The notes under the pieces are model-generated. The model searched no databases. It saw nothing but the letters and a program-made list of their open reading frames with translations, and was not told the origin of the DNA. Below are positions 23,972-31,298 of a stretch of 64,000 nt of DNA, in pieces. The DNA is from Bdellovibrio svalbardensis. Its GTDB lineage: Bacteria > Bdellovibrionota > Bdellovibrionia > Bdellovibrionales > Bdellovibrionaceae. The first letter of the stretch is position 1. Each line of letters opens with the position of its first letter. Where the stretch lies: assembly GCF_029531655.1 (NCBI RefSeq), contig NZ_JANRMI010000002.1, forward strand, positions 744,001-808,000, given 5' to 3'. The translations under genes were made by a program, and so were the position numbers.

Positions 23972-24589
23972 ATGGAAAGTTTTAAAATTGGCTTATATCC
24001 CTCATTAGTTATCCCAAGGTTGATAAAAAGAGCACGGACGGCTGGCGGAGTTACTTCAGCTTTCAAGCCTCCGGCTTTGCAGCACTGTTCGCGATTTACG
24101 GTAGTTACTTCAGTTTTCGCACGAGGAACCGCTGCTGCAACACTGTGCCTTGCGGCCGGTTGTGCGACGACGACTTCTGGCAAGGTCTATCAGAATATGG
24201 TGCTCGGGGGGGCGGCTGGAGTTGCTTATGGGTCGTCGCAGTCTGACTATAAAGGAACACAAGCTGCTTTGTATGGATCGCTAGGGGCGGCTATTGCGGC
24301 GGCTACTACGATCTATTTTGAAGATCCCGATAAGACTGAAATCAAACTCCGAAATGAAGTGAATACTCTGAAAGCTAAGCTTGATCACATTAGTGAGCCG
24401 AAGCTTGTGGGATCAGTGCCGGCCACCTTCGGCGCGAGAATTCCGGTAAAGTATCGTCAGCTTGTTCAACCCGGAGAGTGGAAAGTCTATGAAACAGATA
24501 CTTGGGTAGAGGAGTCCGAAAACAGACTTATTCATCAAGATAAAATTATGGAACTAATACCCCCGGTTTTGATACCAGGAGGAACGTAA
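23972..24589 (+). CDS. Lipoprotein next to the T4SS locus
   Basis: 205 aa from the ATG at 23972; the true start is uncertain because a family C repeat covers the N-terminus. Lipobox LCLAAGC, then VLGGAAGVAYGSSQS and LYGSLGAAIAAATTIYF (glycine-zipper helices), a coiled region, and ARIPVKYRQLVQPGEWKVYE. A lipidated glycine-zipper protein upstream of virB2 could play a VirB7/TraV-like role, but there is no firm match. The signal region appears partly rebuilt from repeat DNA. Confidence 0.55.
   Translation: MESFKIGLYPSLVIPRLIKRARTAGGVTSAFKPPALQHCSRFTVVTSVFARGTAAATLCLAAGCATTTSGKVYQNMVLGGAAGVAYGSSQSDYKGTQAALYGSLGAAIAAATTIYFEDPDKTEIKLRNEVNTLKAKLDHISEPKLVGSVPATFGARIPVKYRQLVQPGEWKVYETDTWVEESENRLIHQDKIMELIPPVLIPGGT
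24047..24130 (-). repeat. Family C repeat, copy C2, inside a lipoprotein N-terminus
   Basis: On the minus strand it reads AAAGCCGGAGGCTTGAAAGC then TGAAGTAACTCC, matching C1 and C3. The TTACTTCAG string occurs twice here, at both ends of the segment. It encodes part of the leader of the 23972-24589 lipoprotein. Confidence 0.65.
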
Positions 24590-24613
24590 TTAGGCCTACG
24601 ATGCTGTTGAGTT

Positions 24614-26119
24614 CTATGCAGATTCTGGCTCAAAAAGCTTGTCGAGGTCTATGAAGCCTTGTCTTCCAAGTTGTCCATATCTAATTGTTGAAAGTTCTTC
24701 TTCCAGCTCATTTGATTTATCAATGAGACATTCCGCAGTTACTGCGGGTGGTTCAGTGGTGATTGATTGAAAGTCAACTCCAACTCTAGTTACACGATTT
24801 ATTAATGGTGGGTGTGAATCAAAGGGATGCATTTGATCTTCATCATTCACTAATATTCTAACGTCTTCCGAATTCACAGTGCTAAATAGATTTCTTAATG
24901 CCAAGGGAATATTAGAGAGAACTCGTTTTTCTTCAGCAAGACTCTTGATCTTGTCATGGATTGGTGACCAGAATGCTCCAATAGCGACGCTTTTAATTAG
25001 TGCGCTGGCAAAAATTCGATTGCTAGTTAAGTTAACCGCTAAGTCATCAGCAGACTCTTCTCTAGTTCTATTGTGGTGAGCGTGTGAAGATCTAAAGCAA
25101 AGGTTGAAAAATGAAACCATGATCGTGGTGGGCAAAGCCGCAATATACCCAACGTTGTTGTTGATGTTCTGGCCGGCCGATTCCAAAAGGCTTTGTGTAT
25201 TTTCAAGGCGCTTGAAAATAGGACTGTAGTGGATAGAAAACAGAGTATCCAGGCCTTTAAAATGGCCAAATTCATGGAGTAATATAGATTTAAATTCGTC
25301 CAAGGATAGGGATTTGACTATTGATGCTGAAATGAAGAGGCTTCTTCCTTTGCATAAACCATCCAAAGTATTCACGCTGCATTCAGTGACGAAGAAGTTT
25401 GGCTCAAGGCCGATTAGAATGTTATTAGGAGGTTGGACTCCAGCTTCAATAGCTATTTTGCGTACCTCCTCCCATAGTTTTGGCTGCTCTGAAGGAAACA
25501 TCCTTTTTGCCACTACAGTTAGGGTTGAGCTTCGGATTAAACCCAATGAGTTTTTGCAAATTTGAAAAACCAAATATGCGGCACCGAGTGCGAGAATTCC
25601 TGTGAGTTTAGGTAGATAGTATCCAATAAAATATGATGGGATAAAGTATGAAGCAGAGACTAAAATTGCAGCATTTGCAATTACGGATCCGCAAACTAGG
25701 AATGTAAAAGCGAATATTCCGAACTTAAAACTTAGTAGATGCAGCATTCGGCTAAACTTTGTAGCCCAGCCCATGACTGCAAATAACAAGAGGGTAATGA
25801 ACAAGGTTCCAGAAACTATAATGCACGCGATTTCGAAATTTTCCAAGTCATTGTCAAGAGTGCAAACTTGCTGTAGAGCCTGTCCAAGTTCAGAATTGTT
25901 TAAAGTCGAAACTTTGGGGCAGAGACTAGTTAACTCTAAGTCGTAATCATTAAGTTCAGATTGGGTTACGCCTGACTTTTCAAGAAGCGTTGTTAAGCTT
26001 TTTTTTGTCTTCGTCGCACTGTATGACTTCATTGCTGCTGAACCCATGAGTCCCAAGATAGGGATGGTGCTGCAAATAAGAAAGGTAACAATAAATCTTT
26101 TAAACAAGTATTTGGTCAT
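24614..26119 (-). CDS. M48-type membrane zinc metalloprotease
   Basis: 501 aa. Zinc motif HEFGH in ILLHEFGHFKGLDT (about residue 288), with a downstream ESADD (about 357) as probable third ligand; the M48 family uses HExxH plus Glu. Several TM helices in the first 200 residues (FIVTFLICSTIPILGLMG; IVSGTLFITLLLFAVMG; FAFTFLVCGSVIANAAIL; LTGILALGAAYLVFQI). The C-terminus is cytoplasmic with a HPFDSHPPLINRV segment typical of HtpX/Ste24-like proteins. Probably membrane protein quality control or peptide processing. Confidence 0.85.
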   Translation of the reverse strand: MTKYLFKRFIVTFLICSTIPILGLMGSAAMKSYSATKTKKSLTTLLEKSGVTQSELNDYDLELTSLCPKVSTLNNSELGQALQQVCTLDNDLENFEIACIIVSGTLFITLLLFAVMGWATKFSRMLHLLSFKFGIFAFTFLVCGSVIANAAILVSASYFIPSYFIGYYLPKLTGILALGAAYLVFQICKNSLGLIRSSTLTVVAKRMFPSEQPKLWEEVRKIAIEAGVQPPNNILIGLEPNFFVTECSVNTLDGLCKGRSLFISASIVKSLSLDEFKSILLHEFGHFKGLDTLFSIHYSPIFKRLENTQSLLESAGQNINNNVGYIAALPTTIMVSFFNLCFRSSHAHHNRTREESADDLAVNLTSNRIFASALIKSVAIGAFWSPIHDKIKSLAEEKRVLSNIPLALRNLFSTVNSEDVRILVNDEDQMHPFDSHPPLINRVTRVGVDFQSITTEPPAVTAECLIDKSNELEEELSTIRYGQLGRQGFIDLDKLFEPESA

Positions 26120-26271
26120 AAAACATATATCGGTTTATCCATATTTTTCTTTAAGAGATCATGTCTTTAAACTGGGATGCTTTTCGAAACTCGGACATGG
26201 ATTTGCTTTTAGTTGATTTATAAGTGCGCATGTATTTGGTACAGAAGTCACTGGAGTGAGGTCATTTATAT

Positions 26272-26559
26272 ATGAAGCTATCCTTGTGTCTTATAATAGG
26301 AATTATTTGTTTGATCTTTGTTGAACCTGTGCTTGCTCGGGATCTTGTGGATGCGGCGGCTTCGGCGCAGGCGTCGTTTACGCGCATTGGGATTGCGGCG
26401 ATTAGTATCGGCATCACTATCGGAGGAATTTTATTCGCCATAGGAATGGGGATGTGGGGACGCCTTGTTTTGGTGAGTGGGTTTATTGGGGCATTGGCTA
26501 TATTAGGTGGGCCAGCAGCGATTTCACTAGTAGCAAGATTCTTCGGCGTCGGCTTGTGA
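26272..26559 (+). CDS. virB2: VirB2/TrbC-like T4SS pilin subunit
   Basis: 95 aa. A signal-like helix (LCLIIGIICLIFVEPVLA) is followed by the mature pilin with two TM helices (AAISIGITIGGILFAIG; GRLVLVSGFIGALAILG) and a Gly-Ala-rich end. This size and layout fit VirB2/TrbC major pilins. It is separated from virB3 by about 4.3 kb of cargo genes and repeats, whereas in intact systems they are adjacent. Stop followed directly by repeat A8. Confidence 0.8.
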   Translation: MKLSLCLIIGIICLIFVEPVLARDLVDAAASAQASFTRIGIAAISIGITIGGILFAIGMGMWGRLVLVSGFIGALAILGGPAAISLVARFFGVGL

Positions 26560-26754
26560 GGTCGATGAAAAGCGGTCGTCTCCTTTGTTGTCAGCACTCC
26601 GACTGTCCTCGACGGGCCGGACGGCCACAGAGTGGAAAGCCGGAGGCTTGCAACTGAAGTAGCTGGTTCAACTACGTTCTCCTCGGCTCCCGCCGCAATA
26701 CGCCTGCGGGAATCGGAGCGCCTCCGCCGCGGATACAACCGCTTTTGATCAACC
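26560..26754 (+). repeat. Family A repeat, copy A8, with nested family C insert
   Basis: It starts next to the virB2 stop (GGTCGATGAAAAGCGG) and ends CCGCTTTTGATCAACC. The loop is interrupted: between CTCGACG and AATACGCC lies about 80 bp of family C (GCCACAGAGTGGAAAGCC; GCAACTGAAGTAGCTGG), at about 26609-26690. About 30 bp further on is an extra right-arm end, GGGCTTTTGATCATCC (26785-26800). Confidence 0.85.
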
Positions 26755-26835
26755 TGCGTAAATAAGGGCAGGAGAAAATAAAGGGCTTTTGATCATCCTC
26801 GGGTATTTGTGGGAAAGAATAAAATAAACCTATAG

Positions 26836-26943
26836 TAAAAAATCCGGAAAGGTCTGAGGACGCGTCGAAGACTGTGGACGAACCCGAGTTTCATGTCCTT
26901 TTATTCGCGGAGTGAGGAAGAGGGCATCGCCAACAGTTTTGTC
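26836..26943 (+). repeat. Family B element, copy B5
   Basis: Starts CTATAGTAAAAAATCC, then GGTCTGAGGACGCG, GACGAACCCGAGTTTCATG, GCGGAGTGAGGAAGAG and GCATCGCCAACAGTTTT. Followed by promoter-like box P1. Confidence 0.75.
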
Positions 26944-26958
26944 CTCGTTGTCATGTTG

Positions 26959-26998
26959 TCAGTACGTTTATGAGCATTTAGGGTTCTAAAAGCATTAC
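26959..26998 (+). promoter_or_regulatory. Promoter-like box P1
   Basis: CAGTACGTTTATGAGCATTT then GGGTTCTAAAAGCATTA. The same box recurs at 27555 (P2), 28878 (P3), 29585 (P4) and 43366 (P5); four of the five lie 35-80 bp upstream of a forward gene start. Confidence 0.55.
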
Positions 26999-27034
26999 TT
27001 TGTTGCTCGCGCGAAAGAATTTTGTGAAACTTAA

Positions 27035-27445
27035 ATGATGAGCGATATACATACAGGTTCGTGCCAATGTAAAAATGTTTATTACGAAATCAATGGTAGC
27101 TTCGAGTCCTTCTATCTATGCCACTGCTCGTATTGCCAGAAAGATTCGGGTTCTGCTCATTCGGCCAATTTATTTTCGACAGCAGCTGCGCTTAAGTGGA
27201 TAACCGGGCAAGATAAAGTTAAAACTTTTAATATCCCCTCTACTAGACATGTAAAAAGTTTTTGCGTTGAATGCGGATCTGCTTTGCCGAACCTACAGAT
27301 GGAGGGAAAACTCTTAGTGGTTCCGGCAGGAAGCCTTGATTCAAAAATTTCTTTAAAACCCAATGCACATATCTTTTGCGCTAGCCGTGCTAACTGGGAC
27401 GTTGATTTAGAAACCGTGAAGAAATTTGAAAATTTTCCGTCGTAG
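27035..27445 (+). CDS. GFA-like zinc-binding protein
   Basis: 136 aa. Zinc-ligand pattern of the glutathione-dependent formaldehyde-activating (GFA/CENP-V) fold: GSCQCKNVYYE, LCHCSYCQKDSGS and SFCVECGSALP (Cys-x-Cys, Cys-x-Cys-x2-Cys, Cys-x2-Cys). Length is typical. Cytoplasmic; substrate unknown, and GFA members are often misnamed, so no reaction is claimed. It is cargo between virB2 and virB3. Confidence 0.85.
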   Translation: MMSDIHTGSCQCKNVYYEINGSFESFYLCHCSYCQKDSGSAHSANLFSTAAALKWITGQDKVKTFNIPSTRHVKSFCVECGSALPNLQMEGKLLVVPAGSLDSKISLKPNAHIFCASRANWDVDLETVKKFENFPS

Positions 27446-27504
27446 TTTCTGATATAAAATACTGGATTTCGTTGCAGCAAATTGTTTAAATAGCTCTGAC
27501 TTAA

Positions 27505-27600
27505 AAGCAGCGTTTCCTTAACAGTATCGCCAACAGTTTTTCCTCGGAATCAGGTAGTAAGTGCATTTATTGACGTTTTGGAGTCTAAAAGTATTAGACT
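27505..27600 (+). repeat. Partial B element (B6) plus promoter-like box P2
   Basis: GTATCGCCAACAGTTTTTCCTC is the 3' end of B5, then TAAGTGCATTTATTG and GGAGTCTAAAAGTATTAG match P1. It lies between the ends of two converging genes, so it drives nothing obvious and is probably a remnant. Confidence 0.65.
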
Positions 27601-27606
27601 TCTGAC

Positions 27607-28143
27607 TTATTTTCGGTATTTTCCATCTTGGAGTTTGATCAGCCCACCGCTGGTCATCTCAGTAATAAGCAGTCCTGGATCTGGATAAATTTCTGCGAGC
27701 AAGTCCTTCAGCTCCAACTGAGTGTAAGACTTGTTCGTGGCAAGACTTTCAGAGACGCGAGTGAGAACCCATTCGCGTTTCATTTTTTGTGAAGGAATTT
27801 TGATCAGTTTTCCGTACTTGAAGAAAGACTTTAGAACTTTATCTTTATATTGCTCTTCGACCTTGTCTTGCTCTTTGAGTTTTACCCCAGCTTCAAGTAC
27901 CAACTCTTTGAGTGTCATTTCTGCAAAGTCAGAGACCGCAGAATAAATCGTATAGTATTGATCTTTCTTAGATGAAACCAGTCCCGCTTCCACCAACTTT
28001 TTTAAGTGAAACGATACAGTGGAAGGGGCGAGTTTTAGGCGCTCAGAGATTACTTCAATATAGGCATCTCTTTCCAACAAAAGTCGAAAGATATTGATGC
28101 GTGATTCATCCGAGAGCGCTTTGAGAATATTGAGACTTTGCAT
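27607..28143 (-). CDS. ArsR-family regulator with DUF2087 domain
   Basis: 178 aa. Winged HTH in the first 80 residues: LSDESRINIFRLLLERDAYI, then LKLAPSTVSFHLKKLVEAGL. The C-terminal part (LIKIPSQKMKREWVLTRVSE) fits DUF2087, a pairing common in small transcription regulators. Its start overlaps the stop of the upstream gene (28143-28529), so one operon. Two copies of a 16 bp palindrome in the operon promoter are probable operators, implying autorepression. Confidence 0.85.
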   Translation of the reverse strand: MQSLNILKALSDESRINIFRLLLERDAYIEVISERLKLAPSTVSFHLKKLVEAGLVSSKKDQYYTIYSAVSDFAEMTLKELVLEAGVKLKEQDKVEEQYKDKVLKSFFKYGKLIKIPSQKMKREWVLTRVSESLATNKSYTQLELKDLLAEIYPDPGLLITEMTSGGLIKLQDGKYRK

Positions 28144-28529
28144 TAGTGAGTGCGAGCTCCATGAAGACTACGACGAACGTGATCTAAAAAGGCAATTTGA
28201 ATTTTGCCAATTTCAACTTCATTCGTGACATCATGTTTAAAGCTAGTCACAAGTTTTTGAGTAAAGTCCAATTCCATTTTCTCAAGCAAGTTCTTCAAGG
28301 CAAAATACGCGCGATCCTCTTGGGGATGATCTTCAACTTCGGCAAGAGCGGGGAAGTTGACGCCACTTCTTACAGCATCAGCGTACTTGTCAGCCATTGT
28401 AAGATAGATATTTGAAAGCGAATCGATAATTTTTCCTTCCACCGTGGAATCCAATTTTCCGCGAGAGAAAGACTTCATGTCAGTCTGAACCTTTTTGATG
28501 CGTTCTTTAAAAACATCCTTATTAAACAT
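28143..28529 (-). CDS. Helical hypothetical protein in ArsR operon
   Basis: 128 aa, first gene of the operon; the ATG has AGAGG upstream. Predicted all-helical soluble protein (FKERIKKVQTDMKSFSRG; YADAVRSGVNFPALAEVE; MELDFTQKLVTSFKHDV). Translation is coupled to the regulator gene that follows. It may be a ligand-sensing or antagonising partner, but I see no known family. Confidence 0.65.
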   Translation of the reverse strand: MFNKDVFKERIKKVQTDMKSFSRGKLDSTVEGKIIDSLSNIYLTMADKYADAVRSGVNFPALAEVEDHPQEDRAYFALKNLLEKMELDFTQKLVTSFKHDVTNEVEIGKIQIAFLDHVRRSLHGARTH

Positions 28530-28547
28530 AACAACCTCTTTGTGTGA

Positions 28548-28563
28548 TTCGATAAGTATCGAA
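28548..28563. promoter_or_regulatory. Operator 1 of the ArsR operon
   Basis: TTCGATAAGTATCGAA, a near-perfect palindrome overlapping the expected -10 of the minus-strand promoter. Confidence 0.75.
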
Positions 28564-28590
28564 ATAAAGATTGGTTGTCAATGGGTATAA
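28564..28590 (-). promoter_or_regulatory. Promoter of the ArsR operon
   Basis: On the minus strand TTGACA lies between the two operators, followed after 17 bases by TACTTA inside operator 1. The arrangement fits repression by a dimer at both sites. Confidence 0.55.
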
Positions 28591-28606
28591 TTCGACACTT
28601 ATCGAA
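28591..28606. promoter_or_regulatory. Operator 2 of the ArsR operon
   Basis: TTCGACACTTATCGAA, 15 of 16 bases identical to the reverse complement of operator 1, just upstream of the -35. Confidence 0.75.
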
Positions 28607-28656
28607 TTAGTTTTACAGCCCCTTGAAAAGAAATTGGCTCCCTATGGCATGCGGCG

Positions 28657-28697
28657 AGGTATATATTTGTCCTCAATCCGAGCACAAATATATACCT
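28657..28697. other. Long perfect AT-rich hairpin
   Basis: AGGTATATATTTGT and ACAAATATATACCT form a 14 bp perfect stem around a 13-base loop. No T-run follows; it lies in the gap between the divergent ArsR operon and the cargo gene at 28977. It may be a binding site or repeat end. Confidence 0.55.
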
Positions 28698-28790
28698 CTT
28701 AGCTCTTATTCGAGTTCACGGTTTCTGAAATTGAGATCAACTGAAAAGCGCCTCTTTTGTACTTGTTTTTAAACTAGCAAATGCTCAGAA

Positions 28791-28822
28791 ACACGGTGAC
28801 TAATAATCACCGCGTTTTTTTT
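28791..28822 (+). terminator. Rho-independent terminator of cassette type 2
   Basis: ACACGGTGACTAATAATCAC with CGCGTTTTTTTT. Recurs at 29499 and, diverged, at 30674. No intact forward gene lies immediately upstream of this copy, so it is probably a remnant of a lost cassette. Confidence 0.85.
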
Positions 28823-28837
28823 ATGATTGGAGCTGCT

Positions 28838-28916
28838 TCAGTTTCCGCAATGTTCCGCATGGCGGGTGTCTGGTGGTCAGTGCGTTTATGGTCAATTTAG
28901 AGCCTAAAAACATTGG
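28838..28916 (+). repeat. Duplicated leader L1 with box P3 (cassette type 2)
   Basis: GTTTCCGCAATGTTCCGCAT then CAGTGCGTTTATGGTCAATT. About 80 bp nearly identical to 29553-29625; leads to the gene at 28977. Confidence 0.85.
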
Positions 28917-28976
28917 GTTATTGACAACATAGCAAGCTGGTGCAAGCATCCCGCAAAATTATGAAAGGGAATCAAA

Positions 28977-29465
28977 GTGAAGTCATTATTAGTACTGAGC
29001 TTATTATTTTTCGCAGTTTCCGCGAATGCATCACCCACAAACAACTTCTTCGCAAAGTGCTCCTTAAATTTACGTCTAAAAAACACCGATGCACTTGAGC
29101 TTCGCTATAACGGCCTTAATCACATCAAGGTGAATATGATTAAGATCGATGATTTCAGATATGAATTAAATTTTGAAGTTCCTCTTGATGCTGATGAGAC
29201 CGGAGTGAGCTTTCGTATCATCCAAAATCAGAAGGCGGTCTTATGGATGAGCTCCAAGCCAGCACCTTATCTTGATGCTCCTGTATTCAATAACGGCACA
29301 GAGAATGTTTGGACAATATATTCAGAAATTTCATCAATCGAGGGAGACACTTTTTATACTTACTCTCCTGTAACAACTGCAGATATCGCAAATTCGTTAC
29401 CAGCTGCATTTAAGTTACCTAGTGCAGGTGTAAATTATGCTACATTGGCTTGCTATCACGATTAA
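28977..29465 (+). CDS. Small secreted protein (cassette 2a)
   Basis: 162 aa, GTG start with AAGGGA upstream. Signal peptide LLVLSLLFFAVSANASPT. The mature part has two Cys (FFAKCSLNLRLKN and LACYHD at the very end), is beta-rich, and includes DADETGVSFRIIQNQKAVLW. Flanked by duplicated leader and terminator. Unknown function. Confidence 0.65.
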   Translation: MKSLLVLSLLFFAVSANASPTNNFFAKCSLNLRLKNTDALELRYNGLNHIKVNMIKIDDFRYELNFEVPLDADETGVSFRIIQNQKAVLWMSSKPAPYLDAPVFNNGTENVWTIYSEISSIEGDTFYTYSPVTTADIANSLPAAFKLPSAGVNYATLACYHD

Positions 29466-29498
29466 AAGCACTTGTTTTTAAACCAATAAACATTCAGA

Positions 29499-29531
29499 AG
29501 CGCGGTGACTAATAATCACCGCGTTTTTTTA
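29499..29531 (+). terminator. Rho-independent terminator of cassette type 2
   Basis: AGCGCGGTGACTAATAATC with ACCGCGTTTTTTT; a perfect stem identical in design to 28791. Confidence 0.9.
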
Positions 29532-29552
29532 TGATTCGATCTGCTTCAGTTT

Positions 29553-29625
29553 CCGCAATGTTCCGCATGGCGGGTATCTGGTGGTCAGTGCGTTTATGGT
29601 CAATTTGGAGTCTAAAAGCATTGGA
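29553..29625 (+). repeat. Duplicated leader L2 with box P4 (cassette type 2)
   Basis: Second copy of L1; ends GGAGTCTAAAAGCATTGG about 50 bp before the start at 29674. Confidence 0.85.
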
Positions 29626-29673
29626 TTTAGAGTCGAGCAGGTCTTGGGTACGACTATTGCACAAGGAAATAGT

Positions 29674-30633
29674 ATGTTGAAAAGAAACCTTCAATCTCAG
29701 AAATACATCGCTGGGGTGTCAATAGTATTGGCACTTATATGCCCATCTTGGGCCTATGCTATTAATGAGATTTCTGCAAGGGACATACTCTCAAAAGAAT
29801 TTCTCACTGAGACCGACACGCGTACTGTTGGCGAAGGCCTTGCAAACTATATTTTTAATGCAAATGATAAAGGAAGTACAGCTGGCGAGGTTGAGTATGA
29901 TTTCCTCAAAAAATCAGAACTCTTGATTATTTTCAGATCTGAACACCTTGAGCCTATTCTTCGGGAAGGTTTTCTTAATATCCATGATACCCAAGTTTCA
30001 AGTTTAGGTTATCCATTATTTCTTGAAGAACTTCCAAGACAGAGAGCCAAACATGAAGATGCTTTGCTTGGATTGAAGATTGAACGAAGTTATAAGTTAA
30101 AACCTGGAAATCCCATTAATAAAATCAGGCCTAAGTATGCATTACTTCAGCTTACAGATTCCGTAGAACTTGGAAAATGGCAAACTTCGGGTTCGATGTA
30201 TGGGGATATAATAGCAGTGCTAAAACCAGAGACGAAACGTCGGGCAACTTGGACTTATGCCGATACTCTCGCCAATAAAAAGCTGCGACCAAGTTCATTT
30301 AATCGAAAATCTATTCAACCGCAAACATCTGGTAGCAATCAGTGCTACTTGGAAGCCCAAATTTGGGGAGAATTGGACATTAAAGATGTTTCTCATTTTC
30401 TAGTGGATGCCGCCACTATGAGTAACCAAACGCTCGAGCTTCTAAAGTCGACAGGACTTCCAATCTATCAACGAACTCGTGTGGTAGAGTACAATAGAAC
30501 GATGTTTAAAAAAGACCGTTTATTACACCCTGGTGACGCGACTAAAATTGCATCGTTGCAAAACCAACTCAGAGAATCTTGGAAGGGTTTGAAAAATAGA
30601 TTGAATCTACGATGCGAAAAGGTTTTCAACTAG
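29674..30633 (+). CDS. Secreted protein, possible ADP-ribosyltransferase-like fold (cassette 2b)
   Basis: 319 aa from the ATG at 29674 (AAGGAAA upstream); the frame is open upstream only through the leader. Signal peptide YIAGVSIVLALICPSWAYA. Mature features: LLIIFRSEHLEPILREGFLN, then GDIIAVLKPETKRRATWTYA, then CYLEAQIWGELDIKDVSHFL. The last segment resembles the late E-x-Q/E region of DUF3626 and other ART-like proteins, and the early FRSEHLEPIL their entry helix. This is a motif impression, not a match. It could be a toxin aimed at another cell. Confidence 0.55.
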   Translation: MLKRNLQSQKYIAGVSIVLALICPSWAYAINEISARDILSKEFLTETDTRTVGEGLANYIFNANDKGSTAGEVEYDFLKKSELLIIFRSEHLEPILREGFLNIHDTQVSSLGYPLFLEELPRQRAKHEDALLGLKIERSYKLKPGNPINKIRPKYALLQLTDSVELGKWQTSGSMYGDIIAVLKPETKRRATWTYADTLANKKLRPSSFNRKSIQPQTSGSNQCYLEAQIWGELDIKDVSHFLVDAATMSNQTLELLKSTGLPIYQRTRVVEYNRTMFKKDRLLHPGDATKIASLQNQLRESWKGLKNRLNLRCEKVFN

Positions 30634-30673
30634 CTGAACAAAACCACTTGTTTGTGAAATATTAAAAAACCTA

Positions 30674-30709
30674 AATAGCGCTGACTAATAATCAGTGCTA
30701 TTTTTTTTG
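30674..30709 (+). terminator. Rho-independent terminator of cassette type 2 (diverged)
   Basis: AATAGCGCTGACTAATAATC with AGTGCTATTTTTTTT. Confidence 0.85.
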
Positions 30710-30790
30710 TCCGAATTCTGAAGGTGCAAAACTTAATATCTTCTTTATGGCCTTGCATGAAATTCGCTAAAGCCTCTGTTTGGAGGTTTT

Positions 30791-30908
30791 ATGAAAGTAC
30801 ATAGTGCAAGGTTCTTAACGATCGGCGTAGCAGGATGCTACCCCGAAGTGACAACCCGAAGGGGAGAGGGCAGGAGCCCGATCCAGCTAAAGCGAGTTGA
30901 GGTGGCGT
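30791..30908 (+). repeat. Insertion that duplicated the start of virB3
   Basis: The first copy of the virB3 start (ATGAAAGTACATAGTGCAAG, at 30791, behind GGAGG) is followed by about 90 bp of hairpin-rich DNA (GTAGCAGGATGCTAC; CCCGAAGTGACAACCCG) and then a second start (ATGAAGGTGCATAGTGCACG) at 30909. The first ATG opens a 43 aa ORF ending at 30922 inside the second start. Confidence 0.75.
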
Positions 30909-31298
30909 ATGAAGGTGCATAGTGCACGCCTCCTCAACGAGCGAACCGGCTGGTTCGGCCTTTCAGTTTTGGATTTAGCGATTGTAGGTTATTCGCTCAT
31001 TTTTTCCGATTCGATTCTTCGACCATTTGGTTTTGAGCTTGGGGCCTTTCTGATTGCGGGGGGCGTCTTTCTAGTTCTGTTGAATATTCGTCTTCGAAGT
31101 CGTCCGAAAACTATTAGGGACTTTCTGCGATTTAAGTTTTCTCCTTCACTTCTAAATCCCCAGATTGATCAAAAGGTGGCGGGTGCGCGGCGCAGGGCTT
31201 TTTCCGAAACGGAGTCGTATGTACAAATACGTCAAAGTGAAGGAGAAAGCCCTGCAACAAAGCAGACGCCATCTTTTCATCACACGAGCACTCGATGA
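30909..31298 (+). CDS. virB3: VirB3-like inner-membrane T4SS protein, with repeat-encoded C-terminus
   Basis: 129 aa from the ATG at 30909 (GAGGTGG upstream). Two adjacent hydrophobic helices (VLDLAIVGYSLIFSDSIL; AFLIAGGVFLVLLNIRL) and a short cytoplasmic part give the VirB3/TrbD layout just upstream of virB4. From about residue 86 the frame runs into repeat A9 (antisense), giving a tail of about 45 residues made of repeat (AGARRRAFSETESYVQI). The stop overlaps the virB4 ATG. Normal VirB3 lacks such a tail. Confidence 0.75.
   Translation: MKVHSARLLNERTGWFGLSVLDLAIVGYSLIFSDSILRPFGFELGAFLIAGGVFLVLLNIRLRSRPKTIRDFLRFKFSPSLLNPQIDQKVAGARRRAFSETESYVQIRQSEGESPATKQTPSFHHTSTR
31162..31283 (-). repeat. 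Family A repeat, copy A9, inside virB3
   Basis: On the minus strand TGATGAAAAGATGGCG...CGCCACCTTTTGATCAATC; centre GACGTATTTGTACATACG. It lies within the open frame of virB3 and is translated in antisense. Confidence 0.9.
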
